From Planctomycetales bacterium (lineage in GTDB: Bacteria; Planctomycetota; Planctomycetia; Isosphaerales; Isosphaeraceae): DNA of 61,911 nt. The notes under the pieces are model-generated. The model saw nothing but the letters and a program-made list of their open reading frames with translations, was not told the origin of the DNA and did not search any database. Position 1 is the stretch's first letter. Each line of letters starts with the position of its first letter. The position numbers and the translations under genes are program-made. The stretch lies in NCBI GenBank assembly GCA_027449865.1, contig DAIDKV010000145.1:1-61911 (forward strand), in the 5' to 3' direction. Of this stretch, positions 28,142 through 36,567 are shown in pieces.

Positions 28142-30019
28142 ATGTCGAAGCGGAACCCAACGCCATTACGGACCGTTCGGCTTCGGCCGCGGACGGAGGG
28201 CCTTGAGGCGCGGCAACTCCTGACGACCCAGTCGACGGTCCTGCCGCTGGCCCCGGTCACGGGTCATCCCACCGCTCAGGTCAGTGGGACCGACCCCAGC
28301 GGGGCGCACTGGACGCTCAAGCTCTACGGGCCGGGGACTCTCAACGTGGTCGATGCTGCCGGAAATGCCTTTTCAAAGGCGACGGCTAATACCCCCGATC
28401 TCATTAATACCATCACCGTCGGCGGATCGGTGACCTCCCAGACTCGGCTGATCGGTACCGTCACCCCCGCGCCCAACGGCGATTCCCACGTCTATTTTCA
28501 GAACCTGCTCGTCACGCCGAGCGGCTCGCAGGGCAGGATCGATCAGGGCCAGGTCAATAATTTCCGACAGCAGCAACTCGGCATCGCCGCCATCGACATG
28601 CCCAACTTCTACATGGCTCACACCAGCACGACGTTGCCGGCGACGACTTCACCGGTTCACAGCACGGCCCAGCTTGCTGGTTACATGAACATTCCCGGCG
28701 GTGTAATCAATCTTCGCTTCGGCGGCGTCGACGCAACCTACACGCCGACCGGAGGAACACCCCTCAACCAGAGTGGCAAAAACAATGAGTTTGTCATCAA
28801 TCTTGGACTGCCGATCATTATCGGCACGAGTGTGATCGTCAACAGCGTCACCACGACAGCTCAGGCCAACACAACCGCGGGCTCGCCAGCCTTCCAGGAC
28901 ATGGCGACGTTCCTGGTCAGCGGCCGGCTGAACCTCTTCCAGGCCAACACCATCAACGGGGCGACGGCCAGCGGACTCGTCCCCTCTCAGTTCGCGGCCC
29001 AGACACCCCCACCCAACACCACCCTCTCTCCTGGTGGCACGTACGTCATCGCCCAGGGAAGCGCGGGCGGCACCGGGCAGATCGGCGACGTTCGGGTCGG
29101 TGGTAACGCGACCAACTTCACCACGCTGGTCGATGAATATCCGATCACCACGACGCCGACTGAGGGTGCTCTCGACGCCAAGATTAGCAACTTCTTCATC
29201 GGCGGCGAGACTAACAATGTCCTCCTCGTCGCTCCTTCGGGATCGAGAAACGTCCAGTTCGGGCTGGGAATGGACAATACACGAGTGAACACGCTGACGA
29301 TCCAGAATCTCAAGATCAACCGGGATATGACCAACTCGGAAGTGACATCGACGCGGGTGATTCAGAACCTTCAGATCGGCGGCAACGTTGAGAATTCGAA
29401 CATCCAGGCCGGCTACGGCCAGGGGTTGTTCGAGGATGCCGCCTCGCCCGCGACCAGCCTCTTTGGCAGCGGGACAGGGGCCTTCTTCGGCAGTCCTCCG
29501 GCGACAATCAGCAATCACCGGCTTGGTGTTCAGTCAAACCAGCTCGAGCCTTTCGCGATGAATGGTGGCCTGATCAACGGACGGATCGCTGGAAACATCG
29601 TCAACTCCATTATATCGGCGTCGGTGGATCCCAACCCCTCTGGACTGGCGACTTCGTACGTAGACACGAGCGGGACGTTCACCAACAAGAACAATCCGAA
29701 CTTCCCGTTCGGCGCGCCGTCGAATCTCTACCTGCCTCGCGGGCAGATCAACCTCAAGTTCGAGGGGACGGTCAACAATTCGGGCAGTTTGCTGCTCGCG
29801 CCAGGCGCTCCGACCAACGCGGCGTTCTTCGCCCGAACCGTTCATATCAAGAAGGGTCCGGTCATTCCGCCGAGTGTTCCGTATCAGCCCTATGTGGCAC
29901 CCACGGTGTATCACAAGGGTCAAACCGCGCTCACGGGCGTCTTCAAGGTCGACCATGTGCCGGCCAATACGGCGGTCCTTCGTCGAGCCCAGCGCGCGGC
30001 GGCGGGCAAGAAAGCCTGA
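28142..30019 (+). CDS. Large secreted/surface protein with planctomycete LExRxLL start
   Basis: 625 residues. It begins with a basic segment and LEARQLLT (21-28), the motif with which many planctomycete extracellular adhesin-like proteins start (arginine-rich, then LExRxLL); it is thought to belong to their export signal. The rest is rich in Thr, Asn, Gly and Val with short beta repeats such as ISNFFIGGETNNVLLV, VIQNLQIGGNVENSNI and GRIAGNIVNSII, suggesting a beta-helix or stacked-strand fold. It has only a basic C-terminal end (QRAAAGKKA) and no membrane anchor. Role probably in the cell surface or matrix; no enzyme motif seen. Confidence 0.72.
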   Translation: MSKRNPTPLRTVRLRPRTEGLEARQLLTTQSTVLPLAPVTGHPTAQVSGTDPSGAHWTLKLYGPGTLNVVDAAGNAFSKATANTPDLINTITVGGSVTSQTRLIGTVTPAPNGDSHVYFQNLLVTPSGSQGRIDQGQVNNFRQQQLGIAAIDMPNFYMAHTSTTLPATTSPVHSTAQLAGYMNIPGGVINLRFGGVDATYTPTGGTPLNQSGKNNEFVINLGLPIIIGTSVIVNSVTTTAQANTTAGSPAFQDMATFLVSGRLNLFQANTINGATASGLVPSQFAAQTPPPNTTLSPGGTYVIAQGSAGGTGQIGDVRVGGNATNFTTLVDEYPITTTPTEGALDAKISNFFIGGETNNVLLVAPSGSRNVQFGLGMDNTRVNTLTIQNLKINRDMTNSEVTSTRVIQNLQIGGNVENSNIQAGYGQGLFEDAASPATSLFGSGTGAFFGSPPATISNHRLGVQSNQLEPFAMNGGLINGRIAGNIVNSIISASVDPNPSGLATSYVDTSGTFTNKNNPNFPFGAPSNLYLPRGQINLKFEGTVNNSGSLLLAPGAPTNAAFFARTVHIKKGPVIPPSVPYQPYVAPTVYHKGQTALTGVFKVDHVPANTAVLRRAQRAAAGKKA

Positions 30020-30037
30020 TCACGTCGCTCAACCGAA

Positions 30038-30089
30038 AAAATCGCAGGGGCTCGGGGCCTTTCGAGGCAAACGGGTCCCCTGCGATTTT
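30038..30089. terminator. Bidirectional terminator
   Basis: AAAATCGCAGGGG (30038-30050) is perfectly complementary to CCCCTGCGATTTT (30077-30089). The A-tract and T-tract at the two ends make it a terminator in both directions, as fits its place between the convergent secreted-protein gene and purD. Confidence 0.85.
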
Positions 30090-30094
30090 GGAGT

Positions 30095-31606
30095 TCAGGC
30101 ACCCTCCGATCGCGAGGGCCGACCGGCGATGTCGCGGCGATACCAGGCGCCTGGGAACCGGATCATCCGCGCGGCCTCGTAGGCGCGGGCCTGGGCTTGC
30201 TCGATGGTATCACCGATCGCGGTGACGTTGAGCACCCGGCCGCCGTCGGTTACGATACGGGCGTCGCGCCCTGGGCCCGCCTCGGCGCGGAGCATGGTCC
30301 CCGCGTGAAAAACCTTGGTGTCGGGGAGCTTTTCGACAGACTCAAGGTTCTGGATCGGACGCTCACGCTCATAGTGGCCGGGGTAGCCCTCGGCAGCGAT
30401 GACCACGGTAACGGATGGTCGGGGATCCCACTCGATCGCGACACGATCGAGTTGCTCATCGGCCGTGGCTTCCAGCAGGTCGACCAGGTCCGACTTCAAC
30501 CGCATCATCAAGACCTGGGTCTCAGGATCGCCGAAGCGGACGTTGAATTCCAGAACCTTGGGACCCTGGTTGGTGAGCATTAGCCCGGCGTACAGAACTC
30601 CGCGGAACGGCCTGCGCGCTCGTTTGAGCGCGTGGATCGCAGGGACGAGCACCTCGCGTTCGACCTGTTCCATCAGGTCGGGCGTCATCATCGGGGTCGG
30701 CGAGAAGGCACCCATCCCGCCGGTGTTCGGTCCCTCGTCGTGGTCGAAGGCGCGTTTGTAGTCCTGCGACGATTCGAGTGGGATGATGGTTCGGCCGTCG
30801 GTAATCGCCAGAACGCTGGTCTCCCGGCCGTCGAGCCGCTCCTCGATGAGGAGCCGATCGCCGGCCTGGCCGAAGATCCGGCGGACCATGATCTGGTCGA
30901 TGGCCTCCAGTGCCTGGCGGAGGTTCTCGCAGACGAAGACGCCCTTGCCGGCGGCGAGCCCGTCGGCCTTGAGGACCAGGCTGACCGGTCGTCCGAGAAC
31001 GAAATCGCGTGCCTCGGACGTGGATGAGAAGACCCGACGCTGGCCGCGCTCCTCGATCTCCACCTGCACACCCGGGCTGAGCATCTCGCGCGGGTCCATG
31101 ATCCGGTCAATGGCCTCGATCGCCTCGCTGGCGGTCCGACAGTGCAGGGTGTGCCGGATCGTTGAGCGGCCTCGCGACCGAATCGTCAGGGCGACCTCGC
31201 GAGAGAGGGCATAGTGCTCGGCGTCGGGGGCAGAGCGGAAGACGCGATAGTCGGCTGTAGGGATGCCGGCCTGTCGCATGAGGTCCTTCGCGAAGACCTT
31301 GCTCCCTTCGAGTTCAGCGGCCTCCTTGCGCGGGCCGAAGACCTTGAGACCCTCGCGCTGGAAGAGATCGACGATCCCTCGGCTCAGCGGCTCTTCGGGG
31401 CCGACCACGGTCAGACCGATGCCTTCCCTTCGAGCGAACTGAACCAGTCCGCGCAAGTCGCCTGGCTCGATCGCGATGTTCTGCACGTCGAGCGCCGTTC
31501 CGGCATTCCCCGGCGCGCAGAAGACGGCCGTGACCCGGGGCGATTGCTTGAGCTTCCAGCAGAGGGCATGCTCGCGCCCTCCCTTGCCTACCACGAGAAC
31601 TTTCAA
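30095..31606 (-). CDS. purD: Phosphoribosylamine-glycine ligase with duplicated ATP-grasp segment
   Basis: 503 residues against about 425 for most PurD. It makes GAR from phosphoribosylamine, glycine and ATP in purine synthesis. Start MKVLVVGKGGREHAL, then VVGPEEPLSRGIVD, VLKADGLAAGKGV (211-223), QDYKRAFDHDEGPNTGGMGAFSP and EFNVRFGDPETQ are all intact. The extra length is residues 136-205, which align with 206-275 at an exact 70-residue offset (REVAL/RPVSL, EAIEAIDRIM/QALEAIDQIM, VEIEER/LLIEER). In the first copy the ATP-binding KADGLAAGKG is lost. The true active copy is complete, so activity is expected. Confidence 0.94.
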   Translation of the reverse strand: MKVLVVGKGGREHALCWKLKQSPRVTAVFCAPGNAGTALDVQNIAIEPGDLRGLVQFARREGIGLTVVGPEEPLSRGIVDLFQREGLKVFGPRKEAAELEGSKVFAKDLMRQAGIPTADYRVFRSAPDAEHYALSREVALTIRSRGRSTIRHTLHCRTASEAIEAIDRIMDPREMLSPGVQVEIEERGQRRVFSSTSEARDFVLGRPVSLVLKADGLAAGKGVFVCENLRQALEAIDQIMVRRIFGQAGDRLLIEERLDGRETSVLAITDGRTIIPLESSQDYKRAFDHDEGPNTGGMGAFSPTPMMTPDLMEQVEREVLVPAIHALKRARRPFRGVLYAGLMLTNQGPKVLEFNVRFGDPETQVLMMRLKSDLVDLLEATADEQLDRVAIEWDPRPSVTVVIAAEGYPGHYERERPIQNLESVEKLPDTKVFHAGTMLRAEAGPGRDARIVTDGGRVLNVTAIGDTIEQAQARAYEAARMIRFPGAWYRRDIAGRPSRSEGA

Positions 31607-31803
31607 GGATCCAACTCCTGGGCCGCGATGCCGACGGTCTGCTCTTCGCCCCTTCTCACCATACTAGTCTATGGCATGGCCGCCCCGCGACGCGAATTCA
31701 AGGTCACCACCATCGGACCGGGGATTCTCGGATTGGCATGGAACAGGTAGACTGGAGAAGTGGAAATCGGGTTGGGACGAGGATCATACGGGAGAGCCGG
31801 GTC

Positions 31804-32820
31804 GTGAAGCACGTCGCCGTTGTGGGGGCCAGTGGGGCCGTTGGAGAACGGATGATCGCTCTGCTGGAGGAGCGCGATTTCCCGCTCGCATCGATCCGGT
31901 TCCTCGCCTCCGAACGAAGCGCTGGCAAGACGATCACATTCCGGGGCGAGTCGCATCCGATCCGTCCGCTCTCGCCCGAGGCGTTTGAGGGTGTCGAGAT
32001 CGTTCTTTCGAGCACGCCGGCCTCGGTTTCACGCCAGTGGAGCCCGATTGCGGCACGGGCGGGCGCGGTGGTCGTCGACAATTCAAGCGCCTTCCGAATG
32101 GAGCCAGAGGTGCCGCTGGTTGTCCCCGAGGTGAATCCCGCCGACATTCTCAAGCATCGAGGGATCATCGCCAATCCGAACTGCTCGACGATCCAGATGG
32201 TTGTGGCGCTCAAGCCGCTGCACGATGCCGCACGGGTTCTCCGTGTGGTCGTCAGTACCTATCAATCGGTCTCGGGCGCCGGCCAGAAGGGGATTCACGA
32301 ACTGGAAGAGCAGGCCGCGGCCGTTCACCGAGGCGAGACGCCGCCTTCCCCGTCCAAGTTCGCCCACCCGATCCTTGGCAATTGCATTCCGCAAATCGAT
32401 GATTTCCTCCCCACGGGCTACACCAAGGAGGAAATGAAAATGGTCCACGAGACGAGGAAAATCCTGGGCGATCCGACGATCGACGTCAGCCCGACCTGCG
32501 TTCGGGTGCCGGTGGCGTTCAGCCACAGCGAGTCGATCCTGGTAGAGACGGAGCGGCCGGTCACGGTGGACGAGGCCCGGGCGCTCTGGGAGCAGGCGCC
32601 TGGGATCACGGTGGTTGACGATCCCCTGGCGCGATCGTATCCGCTGGCCGCCGCGGCGGCCGGGCGCGACGATGTCTTCGTCGGCCGCATTCGTCCTGAC
32701 CTCGGCAGGCCCAACGCCCTGCTGTTCTGGTGCGTGAGCGACAACCTCCGCAAGGGCGCGGCGACGAACGCCGTCCAGATCGCCGAGAAACTGGTGGAAC
32801 TGGCTCCGGTGGGGGTTTGA
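31804..32820 (+). CDS. asd: Aspartate-semialdehyde dehydrogenase
   Basis: 338 residues. GTG at 31804 is preferred to an upstream ATG frame: it is preceded by GGGAGAG and gives the family start KHVAVVGASGAVGERM. Catalytic Cys in ANPNCSTIQMVVAL, the substrate stretch YQSVSGAGQKG, and the late GRIRPD segment. It reduces aspartyl phosphate to the semialdehyde for lysine/diaminopimelate, threonine and methionine. Divergent from purD; truA follows 27 bases later. Confidence 0.94.
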   Translation: MKHVAVVGASGAVGERMIALLEERDFPLASIRFLASERSAGKTITFRGESHPIRPLSPEAFEGVEIVLSSTPASVSRQWSPIAARAGAVVVDNSSAFRMEPEVPLVVPEVNPADILKHRGIIANPNCSTIQMVVALKPLHDAARVLRVVVSTYQSVSGAGQKGIHELEEQAAAVHRGETPPSPSKFAHPILGNCIPQIDDFLPTGYTKEEMKMVHETRKILGDPTIDVSPTCVRVPVAFSHSESILVETERPVTVDEARALWEQAPGITVVDDPLARSYPLAAAAAGRDDVFVGRIRPDLGRPNALLFWCVSDNLRKGAATNAVQIAEKLVELAPVGV

Positions 32821-32847
32821 GGCGGTGCCGAGCCGATCCCCGATTCG

Positions 32848-33591
32848 ATGCGCAACATCAAGCTGATTCTTTGTTACGACGGGACCGAGTTCCACGGCTG
32901 GCAACGCCAGCCTTCGCTTCGAACCGTCCAGCAGGTCCTCGAAGAAGCGATTGAGCGGCTGACGGGCGTCCGTCCGTCGACGACAGCTTCAGGGCGGACG
33001 GATGCCGGCGTCCACGCCATGGGACAGGTTGTTCACTTTCTGACTGCCTCTCGACACGAGCCGGAGACGTTCGTCCGGGCTCTGAATGCGATGTTGCCGC
33101 GAGATGTCCGAGTTCTCGATGCCGCGGAGATGCCGCAGGCATTCCACTCGACGCTCGACGCCCGATCCAAGCGGTATCGTTACGCGATTGACAATGCCCG
33201 GATCGCCAGTCCGTTCCGGCTCCGATATAGCTGGCACGTCCCAAAGCCGCTCGACACCGGTGCCATGGGGCGTGCTGGTGCCTCGCTCCTGGGACGTCAC
33301 GATTTCCGGAGCTTCGAGACCGACTGGCCTAACCGGATGAGCAGCGTTCGGACCATCTTCGATCTGGCCGTCGCTCGCGATGGGGACCTGGTCACGATCG
33401 AGGTCGAGGCGGATGGCTTCCTCTACAACATGGTCCGATCGATCGCGGGGACCCTGGTGCTGGTCGGACAGGGGAAACGTCCCGAGGGGTGGGTCGCCGA
33501 TGTCCTCGCGGCGCAGGACCGGGTTGAGGCCGGACCGACTGCTCCGCCGCAGGGCCTCTTTCTTTTGACCGTCCGCTACTCACGGACCTGA
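32848..33591 (+). CDS. truA: tRNA pseudouridine(38-40) synthase
   Basis: 247 residues. It begins with the family strand IKLILCYDGTEFHGWQRQP, has the catalytic Asp52 in ASGRTDAGVHAMGQVVHF, and the later FRSFETDWPN and GFLYNMVRSIAGTL, all TruA motifs. It isomerises uridines 38-40 in the anticodon arm of many tRNAs. Length is normal. It is 27 bases from asd and 21 bases before the GT4 gene, so probably in one transcript. Confidence 0.94.
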   Translation: MRNIKLILCYDGTEFHGWQRQPSLRTVQQVLEEAIERLTGVRPSTTASGRTDAGVHAMGQVVHFLTASRHEPETFVRALNAMLPRDVRVLDAAEMPQAFHSTLDARSKRYRYAIDNARIASPFRLRYSWHVPKPLDTGAMGRAGASLLGRHDFRSFETDWPNRMSSVRTIFDLAVARDGDLVTIEVEADGFLYNMVRSIAGTLVLVGQGKRPEGWVADVLAAQDRVEAGPTAPPQGLFLLTVRYSRT

Positions 33592-33612
33592 GTCTAGGAA
33601 CAAGGATTCGAG

Positions 33613-34812
33613 ATGCGGATCGTCCACATCATTACGCGCTTGATCCTGGGTGGAGCGCAGGAGAATACCCTCCTGACCGTGGACGGTCTCCATCACGACC
33701 ACGGTGACGACGTCACTATCATCACCGGGCCGGCCGAGGGCCCCGAGGGCGATCTGTTCGACCGCGCCGAAGCGCGTGGTCTGAAGGTCGAACTCATGCC
33801 GGAACTGGTCCGCGCGATTCGGCCGATGACGGACCTGCACGCGTACAAAAAGCTTCGGGCTTCGATCCGCCGACTGACGCCCGAGGTCGTTCACACGCAT
33901 AGCTCGAAGGCAGGCATCCTGGGACGTGCCGCCGCCTGGGACGAGCGTATCCCGGCGATCGTCCACACAATTCACGGGCTGCCGTTTGGCCCTTTCGAGA
34001 CGCCGATGAAGAACCGCCTCTACATCGCACTGGAACGCTGGGCAGCCCGTCGATGTGATGCGATCGTCGGCGTCTGCGACGCGATGGCCGAGCAGGCGCT
34101 GGCGGCCGGCGTCGGCCGTCCCGAGCAATACTCGACCGTTTACAGCGGGATGGATGCCGACGCATTTCTCCATCCGCCCCGATCGCGCGAGGAGGTCCGG
34201 CGCGAACTGGGCCTGGCGGATGACGAGGTCGCGTTTGCGACGGTCGCCCGGCTCTTCGAGCGGAAGGGGCACGAAGATATCCTCGCGATCGCACCTCGAG
34301 TGATCGCGGAGAATCCGAAGGTCCGATTCGTCTGGATTGGCGATGGCCTCCTTCGCGACCGGCTCTCGGCGGAGATTTCGCGCCTTGGGCTTTCGGGCTC
34401 CTTCATCCTGACGGGTCTGGTCCCGCCTGGCCGAATTCCGGAGCTACTCCAGGCCGTCGACGCGGTGATCCATCCGAGCCTTCGCGAGGGACTGGCGAGG
34501 GTATTGCCTCAAGGGTTGCTTGTCGGGCGGCCCGTGATCAGCTACGACGTCGACGGAGCGCGCGAGGTGGTTCTTCCCGAGACCGGCATCCTGCTGAAGC
34601 CGCGTGACCTCGAAAGCCTGGCCTCCGGAATTCTCCGCCTTGCGGCCCATCCTGAGCACCGGGCGGCGATGGGCATTGAGGGGCGCCGGCGCTTCGCCGA
34701 TCAGTTTCGCCATGAGACGATGACCCGCGAACTACGATCACTTTACCAGCGGCTGCTCGCCCACCCCGCGCCGGGACGTCGCCAGATTGGGAACCTGGTC
34801 GACCGCGGGTGA
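33613..34812 (+). CDS. GT4 glycosyltransferase
   Basis: 399 residues, start ATG 33613. N-terminal acceptor half: IITRLILGGAQENTLLTV and VVHTHSSKAGILGR; C-terminal donor half: VARLFERKGHEDIL, IGDG, LTGLVPPGRIPELLQAVDAVIHPSLREGLARVLPQGLLVG (quoted partly), the EX7E region. This is the EpsD/CapM-like group making exopolysaccharide or lipid-linked glycans. The last 75 bases overlap, tail to tail, the opposite-strand GT39 gene. Sugar and acceptor unknown. Confidence 0.84.
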   Translation: MRIVHIITRLILGGAQENTLLTVDGLHHDHGDDVTIITGPAEGPEGDLFDRAEARGLKVELMPELVRAIRPMTDLHAYKKLRASIRRLTPEVVHTHSSKAGILGRAAAWDERIPAIVHTIHGLPFGPFETPMKNRLYIALERWAARRCDAIVGVCDAMAEQALAAGVGRPEQYSTVYSGMDADAFLHPPRSREEVRRELGLADDEVAFATVARLFERKGHEDILAIAPRVIAENPKVRFVWIGDGLLRDRLSAEISRLGLSGSFILTGLVPPGRIPELLQAVDAVIHPSLREGLARVLPQGLLVGRPVISYDVDGAREVVLPETGILLKPRDLESLASGILRLAAHPEHRAAMGIEGRRRFADQFRHETMTRELRSLYQRLLAHPAPGRRQIGNLVDRG

Positions 34813-36426
34813 GTCCGCCTCCTTCACGACGGCCAGGTACATCGCCTGCTTCTTTCCCTTGGTCAGCCGATACCCGTCGATCTCCTCGACGACCTCGACA
34901 TCGAGCCCAAAGTGACTTCGCATGACGGGGATCTCGAAGTCGAGCAGGACGGTGGCCACGGATCGTCCACCGCTAATGTGCCGAAAGAAGCCGTCGCGGT
35001 CGCGGATCAGAGCGATCGGATGGCCCAGCTCGTAGACGATTCCCGGTTCCTGATATTCGAGCAGGACCGGCTCAATCGCGCGTCTTTGCGAGAGCTCGCC
35101 CAGCTTCCGTCCGACGACCCGAGAAGTTCTCGCCGGCTCACCGATCGGGATCACCCAACCGGTCGCGAGGATGAGCACGATTCCCCAGCAACCGGCCAGG
35201 GCGAAGATGGCCGGCTCGGATTGGCCTCGCCTGAGCATGAGAACGCCAGCAACGGTCCCCACGGCGATCAGCCCGGCGAGCACGATCAGCGGGCCGAACA
35301 GAGCATCCGAGACGATCACCCCAACGCCGAGGATCGCGAGCGAAAGGCCCACTCCAATCGTCGCCAGCATGGCCACCGAGAGACGGCCGAGGCGAAGATC
35401 GCGGATGTTTTCGCGGCGGTCGGCCATCGCGACGATCGTCCAGGCGACCAGCAGCGCGCACGAGGGAAACGCTGGCAGATAATAGTGAATCAGCTTGGTT
35501 CGGAAGCACTCCAGCAAGATCATCGGACCCGCGATCCAGCCAAGCAGGTAAGCGAGGGTCGGGTCCGACTTCCGGCGAGCCCAGGCAGCGGCGATTCCGA
35601 CCGGTAGCAGAGCCGACCATGGATAGAAGACCACAGCGGAGACCGTTGCATAATAACCCGGGAATCCCCCGTGCGTTTCGACATCCTGCGAGACCCGGCG
35701 GAGGATCTGGTCGCCGACAGCGAATCGCAGGAACTCACCGCGCGAAGCGATCGTCGCCGCGACGAACCAGGGCAATGTCAGCAGGACGAAGCTGGCGAGG
35801 CCCCATTTCAGGTGCATTCGACGGAGCGACGGCCAGGTCCATCCCCACCACTTCGCCAGCATCGCGGAGACCGCGACGAACGCCAGGCCGACCGGCCCCT
35901 TGGTGAGGAACGCCAGATTGAGCCCCGCCCAGAAGAGCGCGGCCGCCATCGGCGATTCGCGATGGCTCAGCACCCAGAGCGCCGCTTGACAGCCCAGCAG
36001 CCAGAGCGCGAGCGTGGCGTCGGTCGTCGCGAGTTTGGACTCGGCCGCGACGATCGGGGCCGTCGCATACGCGAGCGCGGCGAGCGTCCCGGCACGGGCC
36101 CCGAACATCCGACGTCCGAGCCACCAGACTCCCAGCACGGCCAGGGCCCCGGCCGTCGAGGAGACCAGCCGGGCGGCGAATGGGTTATCGCCAGCGATCG
36201 CGGTCGTAAGGCCAATGAGCCAGTAGATCAGAATCGGCTTGTGATACCGGGGCTCGCCGTTGAAGGTCGGGAGCAACCAGTCGCCGGATTGCCGCATCTC
36301 GCGAACGGCGACCGCGTACCGGGGCTCATCGCGGTCCCAGAGACCGGTCCGGTCGTTACCGGCCAGGTTGATCGCCAGGGCCATCACGAGGATCACGATC
36401 GGCTCGGCCCAGGTCCATCGATTCAT
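34738..36426 (-). CDS. ArnT/GT39-family membrane glycosyltransferase
   Basis: 562 residues from ATG 36426, the first start that places the family N terminus: a membrane helix, then LWDRDEPRYAVAVREM, the acidic periplasmic loop with the catalytic Asp/Glu, and YHKPILIYWLIG. Around ten further hydrophobic segments follow and a soluble C-terminal domain (about 440-562). The PMT_2/ArnT family moves a sugar (mannose, aminoarabinose) from an undecaprenyl carrier to lipid A or protein on the periplasmic side. Divergent from the radical-SAM-like gene with 141 bases between; its 3' end overlaps the GT4 gene. Confidence 0.86.
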   Translation of the reverse strand: MNRWTWAEPIVILVMALAINLAGNDRTGLWDRDEPRYAVAVREMRQSGDWLLPTFNGEPRYHKPILIYWLIGLTTAIAGDNPFAARLVSSTAGALAVLGVWWLGRRMFGARAGTLAALAYATAPIVAAESKLATTDATLALWLLGCQAALWVLSHRESPMAAALFWAGLNLAFLTKGPVGLAFVAVSAMLAKWWGWTWPSLRRMHLKWGLASFVLLTLPWFVAATIASRGEFLRFAVGDQILRRVSQDVETHGGFPGYYATVSAVVFYPWSALLPVGIAAAWARRKSDPTLAYLLGWIAGPMILLECFRTKLIHYYLPAFPSCALLVAWTIVAMADRRENIRDLRLGRLSVAMLATIGVGLSLAILGVGVIVSDALFGPLIVLAGLIAVGTVAGVLMLRRGQSEPAIFALAGCWGIVLILATGWVIPIGEPARTSRVVGRKLGELSQRRAIEPVLLEYQEPGIVYELGHPIALIRDRDGFFRHISGGRSVATVLLDFEIPVMRSHFGLDVEVVEEIDGYRLTKGKKQAMYLAVVKEADSPAVDQVPNLATSRRGVGEQPLVK

Positions 36427-36567
36427 CTGCGAAGGCGATGGAGGCACGGCTCCCTCCTGGAGACACGAGACGTCCCGACGTCGCTTCCTACCGGCGTCTT
36501 TTGAGAGAATAATGGAAGTCCAACGATTCGAGGAGAGGAATTTGCACGCCTCGGGGACCCGCCCACG

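Noticed and set aside
30880-31205. purD insertion as a sequencing or assembly error
   Set aside because: The two copies have diverged widely, and the frame is kept, so it is an old duplication and not an assembly artefact.
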